A DNA stretch of 64,000 nt from Phyllobacterium sp. OV277 (GCF_900104355.1 NZ_FNIY01000002.1:744001-808000); one strand, 5' to 3'. Positions 7,044-15,434 are shown, counted from the stretch's first letter. Notes: generated by a model from the sequence alone, not told the origin. Translations and numbers: made by a program.

Positions 7044-9485
7044 TCACGCCTTCACTTTTGCGTTTAGCGGATCGTAGAGCGGCTCAAGGTGAATCTTGGC
7101 GGGGAAGCGTTCATTGGCGACGATCAGTTCATAGGTTCCTTCGGTCAAAAAGCTGTCGGTTACACCATCAGTATGACGGACATAACCGAAGCCAATGGGC
7201 TTGCCGATTGTGTAACCGAAACCGCCACTGGTAAGGTACCCAACCGTCTCGCCATTGCGCAGGATCGTCTCGCGTCCCAGAAGCACCACATCCTCATTGG
7301 CAACAGTGAAACCGACAAGGCGTTTCTTGAGAGGTGCAGCCTGAATAGTCTGGCTGGCCTTCCGGCCCAAGAACTCCGTGTCCTTGCGCAATTTGACCGC
7401 CCAGCCTAGCCCGGCCTCGAAGGGCGAGTCATTGGGCGTGATATCAGAACCCCAGGCACGGTAACCTTTTTCCAACCGCAGCGATTCCAGCGCACGATAT
7501 CCGACGGGTGCAATACCGAATTCTTCGCCTGCCTGCATCAGGGCATCGAAGACCGTGCCAGTGGCGGCAATCGGAATATGCAGTTCCCAGCCAAGCTCGC
7601 CGACATAGGTCACACGCAGGGCGCGAACTGTCGCTCCAGCTATCTTGATCTCTCTGACATGGCCGAAAGGAAAGGCACTGTTGCTGACATCGGTATCCGT
7701 GACGCGCGACAGGACATCACGCGCCTTTGGACCCATGAGCGAAAGCGTGCCGAAATGCTCGGTGATATCAACGAGGCGTGCATCCAGCCCCTCACCGATA
7801 TGTTCCTTGATCCAGGCAAAGTCATGGGTGCGAAAGCCCGTGCCGGTGACGATATAGAACTTGTCTTCGGCAAGTCGCGCAACGGTGAGATCGCATTCAA
7901 TGCCGCCGCGGGTGTTGAGAAGCTGCGTATAGGTCAACCGCCCGACGGGCTTTGCAACATCATTGGCGCAGATGTAATCAAGCGCCTTTTGCGCGTCCTT
8001 GCCTGTCAGTTCATATTTGGCGAAGGAGGACTGGTCGAAAATGCCGGCCTTTTCCCGCACCAGCGTATGTTCCTTGCCAACCTGATCGAACCAGTTCTGA
8101 CGACCCATGGAATAAATATCGACAGGCTCCGTACCATCGGGTGCAAACCAGTTGGGGCGTTCCCAGCCGAGTTTCGATCCAAAGACCGCGCCGTGTTTCT
8201 TCAGGCGATCATAGAGCGGTGAGACAATGGCTGGACGCCCGGATGTGTACTCCTCGTGCGGAAAGCCAATCGTGTAGTGTTTGCCATAGGCTTCCAATGT
8301 GCGGTCAAGCACCCAGTCACGGTCGCGATACAGATTGGAAAAGCGCCTGATATCGACAGTCCACAGATCAAGCGGTGCTTCGCCATCGATGACCCATTGG
8401 GCCAGCACCCAGCCTGCGCCGCCGCCTGAGGCAATACCAAAGGCGTTAAAGCCCGCGCCGACAAACATATTCGAGCACTCAGGCGCACGACCGAGAATGA
8501 AATTACCATCTGGCGTAAAGCTCTCCGGGCCGTTGATCATCTGCTTGACGCCGATGGTTTCAAGCGCGGGAATGCGCTCCATCGCCTGCATCATATGCTG
8601 TTCAAAATGATCGAAATCATCATCGAACAAGCGAAACTGCCAATCGTCAGGCACATTGCCAGTCACCCATCCCTGCGGATTGGGTTCGTAGCCGCCCATG
8701 ACCAGACCGCCAACCTCTTCCTTGAAATAGGTGCGCCTGTCAGGATCGCGGATGGTCGGTGCGTCTGACGACAGACCGTCGATCTTTTCGGTGATGATAT
8801 ATTGGTGTTTTACAGGTTGAAGTGGCACATTGATGCCTGCCATAGCACCGACTTGCCTTGCCCATTGGCCCGCGCAATTGACCACTTTTTCGCAAGCGAT
8901 GTCACCCTGATCAGTCTTGACCTTGATGATACGCTCGCCATCCATCTCGAACCCGGTGACACGGATATTTTCGATGAGTTTCGCGCCGTTCATACGCGCG
9001 CCGCGTGCCAGCGATTGCGTGATATCCGAAGGGCTCGCCTGCCCGTCCGTCGGCAGCCAGCTTGCACCGACCAGATCATCGACCCGCATCAACGGCCACA
9101 TGGCCTTGACCTCCTGCGGCGAAAGAAGGTGCATCTCCATGCCAAAACTACCCGCTGTGGTCGCCAGACGGCGAAACTCGGTCCAGCGGTCCTGATTGGT
9201 GGCAAGGCGCAGGCAACCGGTCATTTTCCAGCCCGTCGCCAGACCGGTTTCCTCATCAAGACGTTTGTAAAGATCAACCGAATATTTCAGGACGCGGGTA
9301 ATGGATGCGGAGGAGCGCAGCTGACCAACAAGGCCCGCCGCGTGCCAGGTGGAGCCCGATGTCAACTGTCCCTGCTCAAGCAGAATGACATCCGCCTTGT
9401 GGTCTTTTGCAAGATGATAGGCCGTCGAACAGCCGATGATGCCGCCGCCGATAACAACGATCTGGGCGTGACTGGGCAGGGTCAT
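7044..9485 (-). CDS. Dimethylglycine/sarcosine dehydrogenase-like flavoprotein with GcvT domain
   Basis: 813-residue two-part enzyme. The N-terminal half is a D-amino-acid-oxidase-type FAD domain: dinucleotide motif GGGIIG at 13-18 and TSGSTWHAAGLVGQLRSS, whose His48 is the site of covalent FAD attachment in dimethylglycine and sarcosine dehydrogenases. The C-terminal half (about 430-800) is an aminomethyltransferase (GcvT) domain that binds tetrahydrofolate and takes the methyl group as 5,10-methylene-THF. The expected reaction is oxidative N-demethylation of dimethylglycine, sarcosine or a related N-methyl amine in the cytosol; electrons would go to ETF or oxygen. Its ATG overlaps the stop of the upstream phosphotransferase by 4 nt, so the two proteins should be made together. 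The exact substrate is open. Confidence 0.85.
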   Translation of the reverse strand: MTLPSHAQIVVIGGGIIGCSTAYHLAKDHKADVILLEQGQLTSGSTWHAAGLVGQLRSSASITRVLKYSVDLYKRLDEETGLATGWKMTGCLRLATNQDRWTEFRRLATTAGSFGMEMHLLSPQEVKAMWPLMRVDDLVGASWLPTDGQASPSDITQSLARGARMNGAKLIENIRVTGFEMDGERIIKVKTDQGDIACEKVVNCAGQWARQVGAMAGINVPLQPVKHQYIITEKIDGLSSDAPTIRDPDRRTYFKEEVGGLVMGGYEPNPQGWVTGNVPDDWQFRLFDDDFDHFEQHMMQAMERIPALETIGVKQMINGPESFTPDGNFILGRAPECSNMFVGAGFNAFGIASGGGAGWVLAQWVIDGEAPLDLWTVDIRRFSNLYRDRDWVLDRTLEAYGKHYTIGFPHEEYTSGRPAIVSPLYDRLKKHGAVFGSKLGWERPNWFAPDGTEPVDIYSMGRQNWFDQVGKEHTLVREKAGIFDQSSFAKYELTGKDAQKALDYICANDVAKPVGRLTYTQLLNTRGGIECDLTVARLAEDKFYIVTGTGFRTHDFAWIKEHIGEGLDARLVDITEHFGTLSLMGPKARDVLSRVTDTDVSNSAFPFGHVREIKIAGATVRALRVTYVGELGWELHIPIAATGTVFDALMQAGEEFGIAPVGYRALESLRLEKGYRAWGSDITPNDSPFEAGLGWAVKLRKDTEFLGRKASQTIQAAPLKKRLVGFTVANEDVVLLGRETILRNGETVGYLTSGGFGYTIGKPIGFGYVRHTDGVTDSFLTEGTYELIVANERFPAKIHLEPLYDPLNAKVKA

Positions 9486-10378
9486 GATTTGCTTCCATAT
9501 GTGGTTCGAAACCGGTCCAGCGCTTGTTCCAGACGCTCCAGATTTTCATGGGTGTAGGCGACGTAATCGACGCCGGGTGCATTGAGATACAGCTCCGACA
9601 CCATGCCCCACATGGCTTCGCGCAGCAGTGAAGCGCATTGCATCGCCGCGTGGGCGCGCTTCAGCGCGTGGTCGGGAGAGGCCTGGAAATAGGCTGCCAG
9701 CAAGGCTTCCGATTCTTCTTCCGTCAGACCGCAATTGGACGCGATACCGGCAAGATCGAACATGGCGGTGGAAAAACCGGCATATTCAAAGTCGATCAAC
9801 CACAGCCGTTCGCCATCATCGAGAATATTGGCGGGCAGAAGATCATTGTGGCCGAAGATGATCGGGAGTGGCTTTTGCACAGCCTCCATCTCGGCCGCAA
9901 TGGCAAGGTAATCTTCCAGATGATCAACCATACGGCTTTTGCCCGTTTTAAGCGTGCGGGCGTAGTCGCGGATGACGTGAAACACCCAGAACATGAATCC
10001 GGGGCCGGTGATGTGATCGGGCATTGCCGTGTGAAATTGCCGGATCAGGGTGGCGACACCGGCGATGTTGTCGCGCACATCCTGTGCATCAAAGGTTTTT
10101 GCGCCCAGAAATGCCGATACCATTATGCCGCCATCGGCGTAAAACAATTCGGGTGCAAATCCCGCGCTATGTGCGGCCTTCGCCGTCATGGCCTCGCGGT
10201 CGCGAAAGACGTGGTGGAAGGGATAATCCTTGCCAAACCGCACCACATATTTGCGGTGCTGATCTTCGACGACATAGCTCTCATTGCTGATCCCGCCCTT
10301 GAGCAGCGTCACGCTGATATTGCCATGCCACAGGGGCAAGGCAGCAATTCGGGCTTCGCTGGTCTGGGTCTGCGTCAT
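9482..10378 (-). CDS. Choline/ethanolamine-kinase-like phosphotransferase
   Basis: 298-residue protein of the APH/choline kinase superfamily. Visible are an N-terminal nucleotide loop region (GGISNESYVV), the catalytic loop FGHNDLLPANIL (His177, Asp179, Asn184) and the metal-binding Asp196 in WLIDFEYAG, the signature of choline, ethanolamine and thiamine kinases. Probably phosphorylates a small amino alcohol. It is translationally coupled to the DMGDH-like gene (ATGA overlap) and divergent from a DeoR repressor, so a role in uptake or breakdown of an N-methylated compound is likely but unproven. I use ATG 10378; the frame can be extended to a TTG at 10426, but a hairpin lies in that stretch. 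Confidence 0.8.
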   Translation of the reverse strand: MTQTQTSEARIAALPLWHGNISVTLLKGGISNESYVVEDQHRKYVVRFGKDYPFHHVFRDREAMTAKAAHSAGFAPELFYADGGIMVSAFLGAKTFDAQDVRDNIAGVATLIRQFHTAMPDHITGPGFMFWVFHVIRDYARTLKTGKSRMVDHLEDYLAIAAEMEAVQKPLPIIFGHNDLLPANILDDGERLWLIDFEYAGFSTAMFDLAGIASNCGLTEEESEALLAAYFQASPDHALKRAHAAMQCASLLREAMWGMVSELYLNAPGVDYVAYTHENLERLEQALDRFRTTYGSKS

Positions 10379-10397
10379 CGGGCAATCCAGAAAACGA

Positions 10398-10446
10398 GCA
10401 CCCGCCTTGGGTGCCCTATATGGCAAATCTCATCTGCATGACCTCC
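10398..10446 (-). promoter_or_regulatory. Leader peptide plus terminator-like hairpin ahead of the phosphotransferase gene
   Basis: On the minus strand a perfect GGAGGT (10441-10446) is followed 7 bases later by ATG 10433 and a tiny frame, MRFAI, stopping at 10416 (a second in-frame ATG at 10439 would give MQMRFAI). One base after the stop begins a GC-rich hairpin (stem 10398-10403 with 10409-10414, loop 5) followed by TCGTTTTC. The real gene starts 20 bases further on with a poor ribosome binding site. The layout resembles an attenuator, although the peptide has no run of one amino acid. Confidence 0.42.
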
Positions 10447-10468
10447 GTTGTCAATCCGCCTTTGTGAG

Positions 10469-10509
10469 TTTTTGTGGTTTTTATGACTGTTTTATAAATT
10501 TTTTGTGGT
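10469..10509. promoter_or_regulatory. Direct TTTTTGTGGT repeats, candidate DeoR-family operator
   Basis: The sequence TTTTTGTGGT occurs at about 10469-10478 and again at 10500-10509, about three helical turns apart, in the space between the divergent phosphotransferase and DeoR genes. A degenerate TTTGTGAG sits just before the first copy. DeoR/GlpR-type repressors often bind such T-rich repeats, so these are plausible operators for both directions. Confidence 0.4.
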
Positions 10510-10553
10510 ATCAATGTTTGCATGTGCGCAGATATGCACGATTGATGAGGTGT

Positions 10554-11330
10554 ATGATGGGTTCCAAACGGCGTGGCGAGATTACGAAAGTGCTGCAGGA
10601 TGAGGGCACAATCTCGATCTCGGATCTGGCGAACAGGCTCGGCGTTTCGCTTGAGACGATACGGCGCGATGTAAAACCTTTGACTGATGAAGGGGTTATC
10701 GTGCGCACCCATGGTGCCGTTGGTTTGCCGCAGCATCTCGGCGAAGCGCCGTTTGAACGACGCATGCGCGAGAATGCCGGTGCCAAGCGGGCAATCGCCC
10801 GGCATGTCGCAGGTACAATCAGCAATGGTGACTCGATCATGCTGGATACGGGCACGACCACCAGCTTTCTTGCTCGGGAATTGTTGCAGTATCGCAATCT
10901 GACGGTTGTCACCAATTCATCCGATATTGCCCGTACTTTGGCGACGGTGAATGGCAACAAGGTATTCATGGCCGGAGGTGAATTGCGCAGTGACAATGGC
11001 GCTGCCTTCGGTGCCCTGGCCATCGATTTTATCAGCCGGTTCAATGTCGCCCATTCCATCATTTCCATCGGCGCCATCGATGCGACACATGGGTTGATGG
11101 ATTACAATCTTGAGGAAGCGGAGTTCGCGCGCATGGTTCTGTCGCGGGGTGAACGCTCGGTTGTCGTATCGGATGCTTCGAAGTTCGGCCGTCAGGGACT
11201 TGTTCAGGTCTGCGATTTTACCGGTTTTGATGAACTGGTGACTGATTCACCGCCGCCTGACGATGTTCTTCAGTCGCTCAGCCGAGCGGGGGCGAGGGTG
11301 AGGGTGAGTATTGCCGGAAACGAGGCCTGA
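10554..11330 (+). CDS. DeoR/GlpR family transcriptional regulator
   Basis: 258-residue repressor with an N-terminal DeoR helix-turn-helix (GTISISDLANRLGVSLETIRRDVKPL, about 18-43) and a C-terminal DeoRC sensor domain with the phosphosugar-binding features LDTGTTTSFLARELLQ and VVTNS. DeoR proteins usually respond to phosphorylated metabolites, which fits the phosphotransferase encoded on the opposite strand. GATGAGG precedes two adjacent ATGs (10554 and 10557); I use the first, though spacing slightly favours the second. Its most probable targets are its own gene and the divergent phosphotransferase-DMGDH operon. Confidence 0.88.
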   Translation: MMGSKRRGEITKVLQDEGTISISDLANRLGVSLETIRRDVKPLTDEGVIVRTHGAVGLPQHLGEAPFERRMRENAGAKRAIARHVAGTISNGDSIMLDTGTTTSFLARELLQYRNLTVVTNSSDIARTLATVNGNKVFMAGGELRSDNGAAFGALAIDFISRFNVAHSIISIGAIDATHGLMDYNLEEAEFARMVLSRGERSVVVSDASKFGRQGLVQVCDFTGFDELVTDSPPPDDVLQSLSRAGARVRVSIAGNEA

Positions 11331-11394
11331 CAAGAATCGGGTGGCAGACCGATTCCAGAGAGATAGAATCGCGCGCATGAGTCGGGAGAAGACC

Positions 11395-11964
11395 ATGACA
11401 AAGACCTTGCGCTACAGACATATTCAGACACCGATTGGCCCCATGATCGCCATGGCTGGTGATGAAGGGCTTTCACTGCTTGAATTCTCCGATCGGCCAG
11501 CCCTGCCGGCAGAATTGACAGAACTTGAGCAGCGCTATGGCTATACCATTGTGCCGGGGGATCATTCTTATCTTGACCAGGTTGATGAAGAGATCACTGC
11601 CTATTTTGCCGGTGAGCTGACGCGGTTTGAAACGCCGTTGTTTCTGCCAGCCACACCATTCCAGCGCACCATCTGGTCGATGCTTATTGATATCCCCTAC
11701 GGCGAAACGCGCACTTATGGCGGGATGGCCAGAGCGTTGGGTAAACCGAACTCAAGCCGCGCAGTCGGTGGTGCAAATGGCCAGAACCGCATCGCCATTG
11801 TTGTTCCCTGCCATCGTATCATTGGTGCGGATGGGTCATTGACCGGTTATGGCGGCGGGCAACCGCGCAAACGTTTTCTGCTTGATCTGGAACATCGGAT
11901 TACCGCGCAGGCATCGGAGAAGCCGGTGTTTCACCCGATCACGGCGCAGGGCAGTTTCCTCTAG
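11395..11964 (+). CDS. ogt: Methylated-DNA--protein-cysteine methyltransferase
   Basis: 189-residue suicide DNA repair protein that moves the alkyl group from O6-alkylguanine to its own cysteine. The active-site motif PCHR is present with Cys139, preceded by the helix-turn-helix DNA-binding segment (YGETRTYGGMARALGKPNSSRAVGGANGQN) with its arginine finger, and followed by GADGSLTGYGGG. There is no AdaA regulatory domain, so Ogt rather than Ada. GGGAGAAG directly before ATG 11395 supports this start over the longer frame from 11311. It follows the DeoR gene by 64 bp and converges on the MocR gene; the two stop codons overlap in one CTAG. Confidence 0.92.
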   Translation: MTKTLRYRHIQTPIGPMIAMAGDEGLSLLEFSDRPALPAELTELEQRYGYTIVPGDHSYLDQVDEEITAYFAGELTRFETPLFLPATPFQRTIWSMLIDIPYGETRTYGGMARALGKPNSSRAVGGANGQNRIAIVVPCHRIIGADGSLTGYGGGQPRKRFLLDLEHRITAQASEKPVFHPITAQGSFL

Positions 11965-13346
11965 ACAATAATTCCCGTGGCAAAGCGCGGTTCGTGCAGC
12001 AGCCGGTCAAGCAGAACGAGGGCCTGTTCCAGCCTGCCTCTGTCCGGCGCAGCGCCAAGTGACAACCTGATAGCTTCGGGGGTTGCAGGGGCGATGCTGA
12101 AAGCCGACGCCGGGACAATGCCAATGCCGGAACGGCGGGCAAGCGCGGAGAATTCCGCGGCACTCCACTGAACAGGTACATCAAGCCATAGATGATGACC
12201 TGCCGGATGCGCGGAAAAATGCCAATTCTTCAGCACTTTTCTGGCGATGATCTGTCTGGCCTGACTTTCCTCGCGGATTGCATGTGCAATCCCATAGAGG
12301 CTGCCGTCGTTGATCCAGGCTGTGGCAACCGCCATCAGCAATGGCGATGCGGTCGGGTTACTGGCGCGAAGGCTTGATGCGAGCTTCAGTACATCCAGTG
12401 ATGAGGGGCAAACCACATAGGCAACACGCAGCGCAGGCGTTGCACATTTGGAGAGTGTGGCAATGTGCCAGGTGATATCGGGGGCTATCGAAGCAATGGC
12501 GGGCAGGGGTGTGTCGAGAAGTTCCGCATAAGGATCATCCTCGATAATCATGACATCGTGGCGTTGAGCGATACTGACGATGATTTGGCGGCGCGACGCA
12601 GGCATCATTATGGTCGTTGGGTTGTCGATGGATGGACAGAGGTAAATTGCTTTCGGCTTCAGTGTTTTGCAGCAGCTTTCAAACACGTCCGGAATAATAC
12701 CGTTCCGGTCCATGGCGAGCGGATGAATGGGAATATCAAGCGCCGAACAGACGGATTTCAGCCCCGGATAGGTCAGTGTTCCCGCGCAAATGGAGCCGCG
12801 GGCAGCAACAAGGCTGCAAATGGCAAAGAGTGCGCTTTGGGCACCACCGGCCACGAGTAGCCGGTCCGCCGAGGGCGCTTCACCGAAACGCGGTGCCAGC
12901 CATTTTGTCCCGGCGGCGCGTGCAGCCTCTGTACCGGTGCTTTCCTGATAGCTGAGGAAGTGGCTCGATGCGCCGTTGAGGACGTGGCTTACCCCCTCGA
13001 TCAGATGATTGTGGAGGTCGGCTTCCGGTGGCTGTGGTGGGATGATCATGGTCAGGTCCAGATCCGTCAGCAGGGAGGCCATCCCAAGTGCCGGTTGCGT
13101 CAACGAACCTTTGATGGTGGTGCCCGAACCGACTTTCGCTTCGATGAGATCAAGGCGATGCGCTTCGGTCATCGCCCGTGTGACGGTGGTCAGATCAATT
13201 CCGAGCTGTCTTGCAATCTCGCGCTGGGGTGGGAGGGCATCCCCCGGTTTCAAAACGCCCGAGTTGATGTCGGCGACCAGCGCATCGACAATCCCTTGGT
13301 GCTTGTAGCGGGAACTGGTGGCAATACGGGGCTTCCAAACGGTCAT
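11961..13346 (-). CDS. MocR-type (GntR-aminotransferase) transcriptional regulator
   Basis: 461-residue fusion of an N-terminal GntR winged helix (about 12-80: GDALPPQREIARQLGIDLTTVTRAM) with a fold-type I aminotransferase domain. The PLP-binding lysine is in HIATLSKCATPALRVAYVV and the PLP-phosphate/Asn and Asp ligands are in CPSIDNPTTIMM and IIEDDPYAELLD. Members such as PdxR, GabR and TauR sense a PLP adduct of an amine or amino acid. The ligand here is unknown. The gene diverges from a DUF983 gene across a 198-bp gap with five copies of one TTGTATGS motif, its likely binding sites. Confidence 0.9.
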   Translation of the reverse strand: MTVWKPRIATSSRYKHQGIVDALVADINSGVLKPGDALPPQREIARQLGIDLTTVTRAMTEAHRLDLIEAKVGSGTTIKGSLTQPALGMASLLTDLDLTMIIPPQPPEADLHNHLIEGVSHVLNGASSHFLSYQESTGTEAARAAGTKWLAPRFGEAPSADRLLVAGGAQSALFAICSLVAARGSICAGTLTYPGLKSVCSALDIPIHPLAMDRNGIIPDVFESCCKTLKPKAIYLCPSIDNPTTIMMPASRRQIIVSIAQRHDVMIIEDDPYAELLDTPLPAIASIAPDITWHIATLSKCATPALRVAYVVCPSSLDVLKLASSLRASNPTASPLLMAVATAWINDGSLYGIAHAIREESQARQIIARKVLKNWHFSAHPAGHHLWLDVPVQWSAAEFSALARRSGIGIVPASAFSIAPATPEAIRLSLGAAPDRGRLEQALVLLDRLLHEPRFATGIIV

Positions 13347-13356
13347 GTCAGGCTCT

Positions 13357-13517
13357 TTGTATGGTTACAACCCATACAATTACCCAGACTTTCTCGCGCT
13401 AACAAGGACAAATATGCCATGTGACAAACGGTCATGCTTGCATAAATGCATACAATCCTTATATTTCCATCAGATAGTATGTTTATTGTATGCTAATAAT
13501 ATAAATTATCCATACAA
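13357..13517. promoter_or_regulatory. Cluster of five TTGTATGS half-sites, probable MocR operators
   Basis: Between the divergent MocR and DUF983 genes the octamer occurs at 13357-13364 (+), 13372-13379 (-), 13448-13455 (-), 13486-13493 (+) and 13510-13517 (-). The first two form a perfect palindrome, TTGTATGG-N7-CCATACAA. Five exact or near-exact copies within 161 bp of AT-rich DNA is far from chance, and the position fits autoregulation and control of the divergent gene. Confidence 0.68.
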
Positions 13518-13544
13518 TAAATCCATCTTGGAAAGGCAATAGCC

Positions 13545-13937
13545 ATGTCACAGACAGGCCACTACCACGCAACAGACAATCCAATGAAAACTGGCATCCT
13601 CGGGCGCTGTCCGCAATGTCAGCAAGGACGGCTGTTCCATGGTTTCCTCAAGCTGGCACCGTCCTGCGAAGTTTGCGGGCTCGATTATTCATTTGCCGAT
13701 CCAGCGGATGGCCCAGCTTTCTTCGCCATGACCATCGTCGCGGTTCCGGCCATGTTGTTCGCCCTGTGGTTGCAGACAACCTATGAAGTTTCCATCTGGG
13801 TGCATCTGTTCACGACGCTGCCGCTGACCCTGTTCGGCAGTCTTATCCTGCTGCGACCGCTGAAGGGCTGGCTGGTCTGCTCACAATATTTCCATAAGGC
13901 TGAGGAAGGCCGTCTGGTACGCAAGGGCGAACAGTAA
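13545..13937 (+). CDS. DUF983 family zinc-ribbon membrane protein
   Basis: 130-residue protein with the DUF983 layout: a four-cysteine zinc ribbon (GRCPQCQQGRLFHGFLKLAP then CEVCGLDYSF), the conserved DPADGPAFFAM, and two membrane helices (about 58-75 and 82-103). The family is common in alphaproteobacteria, often near cytochrome oxidase assembly genes, but its function is not established. A GGAAAGG site lies about 8 bp before ATG 13545. It diverges from the MocR gene and probably falls under its control. Confidence 0.85.
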   Translation: MSQTGHYHATDNPMKTGILGRCPQCQQGRLFHGFLKLAPSCEVCGLDYSFADPADGPAFFAMTIVAVPAMLFALWLQTTYEVSIWVHLFTTLPLTLFGSLILLRPLKGWLVCSQYFHKAEEGRLVRKGEQ

Positions 13938-13943
13938 GAGAGA

Positions 13944-13968
13944 ACCCGGACGATGATATCATCCGGGT
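13944..13968 (-). terminator. Probable terminator between DUF983 and SDR genes
   Basis: Stem ACCCGG/CCGGGT (13944-13949 with 13963-13968) enclosing an internal palindrome GATGATATCATC. On the reverse strand it is followed by TTCTCTCTT, so it may end the SDR transcript, and it could also act in the other direction. Confidence 0.5.
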
Positions 13969-13981
13969 GAGTTCCAATCGA

Positions 13982-14722
13982 TCAGGCGTTGGCACCGCCA
14001 TCAATGGTCAGCGAAGCGCCGTTGATGAAACGGCCTTCTTCGCCGGCGAGAAAAGCGACAAGACCGGCAATGTCCTTCGCCTGCCCAAAACGTGGAATGG
14101 CCATGCGGGCGCGCTGGCCTTCAGCGTGATCACCATTGGCGGGATTCATATCCGTATCAGTTGAGCCCGGATGAACAATATTGGCGGTGATTTCCCTCGG
14201 GCCAAGATCGCGCGCCAGCGCTTTGGTCAGGCCGATCAGCGCGGCCTTGCTGGTTGAATAGGCGAGAAGGCCGGGAAACGGCACGATTTCCGCCAGATTG
14301 CTGCCGATGCTGATAATCCGCCCACCCACGGGCATGTGTGCTACGGCGGCCTTTGCGGCAACGAAGCTTGCACGAACATGGATCGACATCACGCGGTCGA
14401 ATTCTTCCAGATCCAGCACATCGACCGTATCCATTGAATAGACCCCGGCGCTGTTCACAAGAATGTCCAGTCGGCCAAGTTTGGCGTGGGCTTCATTGAC
14501 CGCGCTTTCCACTGCTTTTGCATCGAGATTATCGGCCTTGATGGCGATGGCGCGACGGCCGAGCTTCTCGATGGCCTTGACTGTGTCATCCGCCTTGGCC
14601 GGGGCGCTGGTGTAGGTAATGGCAATATCTGCACCATCTTCCGCGAGTTTGAGGGCAATGGCTGCTCCGATACCGCGACTACCGCCGGTGACAAAGGCAA
14701 CTTTATTGGAGAGACGAGACAT
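13982..14722 (-). CDS. SDR family oxidoreductase
   Basis: 246-residue classical short-chain dehydrogenase. It has the NADP(H)-binding TGGSRGIG (about residues 12-19), the NSAG motif (LVNSAGVYS), the catalytic Ser in SIGSN and the YSTSK catalytic Tyr/Lys, then PGSTDTDMNP and a C-terminal NGASLTIDGGANA, typical of 3-ketoacyl-ACP-reductase-like members. The substrate is unknown. I start at ATG 14722 (AAAGGAAAAC before it), not at the longer frame from 14785, which would run through an operator. It diverges from a TetR gene with a shared twin operator, so it is very likely the target of that repressor. Confidence 0.88.
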   Translation of the reverse strand: MSRLSNKVAFVTGGSRGIGAAIALKLAEDGADIAITYTSAPAKADDTVKAIEKLGRRAIAIKADNLDAKAVESAVNEAHAKLGRLDILVNSAGVYSMDTVDVLDLEEFDRVMSIHVRASFVAAKAAVAHMPVGGRIISIGSNLAEIVPFPGLLAYSTSKAALIGLTKALARDLGPREITANIVHPGSTDTDMNPANGDHAEGQRARMAIPRFGQAKDIAGLVAFLAGEEGRFINGASLTIDGGANA

Positions 14723-14736
14723 CCGTTTTCCTTTTA

Positions 14737-14809
14737 TGTAACGGTTGATACATAAAGGCATGCCACCCTTGCGCCGCAACGTCAAGTGATTTATGTATTG
14801 ATTGTTACA
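14737..14809. promoter_or_regulatory. Twin TGTAAC-N4-GATACA operators of the TetR regulator
   Basis: Two 16-bp imperfect palindromes of the same type lie in the 101-bp divergent gap: TGTAACGGTTGATACA at 14737-14752 and TGTATTGATTGTTACA at 14794-14809. The second is the first in reverse orientation with two changes. Each sits just ahead of one of the two divergent genes. Confidence 0.68.
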
Positions 14810-14823
14810 AAAAGGAGTTTGTC

Positions 14824-15429
14824 ATGTCGCCAAAAGGCCGCCCACGCGCATTTGACAGGGATGCAGCTCTTATCCGTGCCATGGAACTCTTCTGGGCCAA
14901 GGGTTATGAAGGCGCATCGATGGCAATGCTCACCGAGGCGATGGGGATCAATTCTCCCAGCCTTTACGCCTGTTTTGGCAGCAAGGCCGAACTTTTCAAA
15001 GAGGCTGTTTCGGTCTATCGCAGCCGGGTGGGCCACGACATATGGAATGCTCTGCCCGAAGCCAAAACGGCGCGGGAGGGATTTCATAATTTCCTGAAGG
15101 AAACCGCCATTTCTTACACCCGGCCTGATCAACCGCAGGGTTGTCTCATTGTGCTTGGGGCTTTGCATGGTTTAAGCGAAGATGATCCCATTGGGGAACT
15201 GCTCCGGGATAACCGCCGGGAGAATGTCACCAAACTGAAGACGCGGCTGGAGCAGGGCGTAGCGGATGGGGAGCTTAATGCTGCCACGGATTGTCAGAAC
15301 ATCGCGGAATTCTATGCGACGGTGCAGCATGGCATGTCGATCACAGCGCGCGACGGTGCAACACTCGATGGTTTGATGCGAACCGCCGATGCGGCAATGG
15401 CCGCATGGGACGGGCTTACTGCCGCCTGA
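14824..15429 (+). CDS. TetR/AcrR family transcriptional regulator
   Basis: 201-residue repressor with an N-terminal TetR helix-turn-helix (FDRDAALIRAMELFWAKGYEGASMAMLTEAMGINSPSLYACFGSKAELFKEAV, quoted here by its ends FDRDAAL and ELFKEAV, residues about 9-60) and a variable helical ligand-binding domain of the TetR_C_11 type. AAAGGAG lies 6 bp before ATG 14824. The divergent SDR gene and the paired operator make a simple sensor-enzyme module, perhaps for an aldehyde, quinone or xenobiotic. Confidence 0.9.
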   Translation: MSPKGRPRAFDRDAALIRAMELFWAKGYEGASMAMLTEAMGINSPSLYACFGSKAELFKEAVSVYRSRVGHDIWNALPEAKTAREGFHNFLKETAISYTRPDQPQGCLIVLGALHGLSEDDPIGELLRDNRRENVTKLKTRLEQGVADGELNAATDCQNIAEFYATVQHGMSITARDGATLDGLMRTADAAMAAWDGLTAA

Positions 15430-15434
15430 AAACA

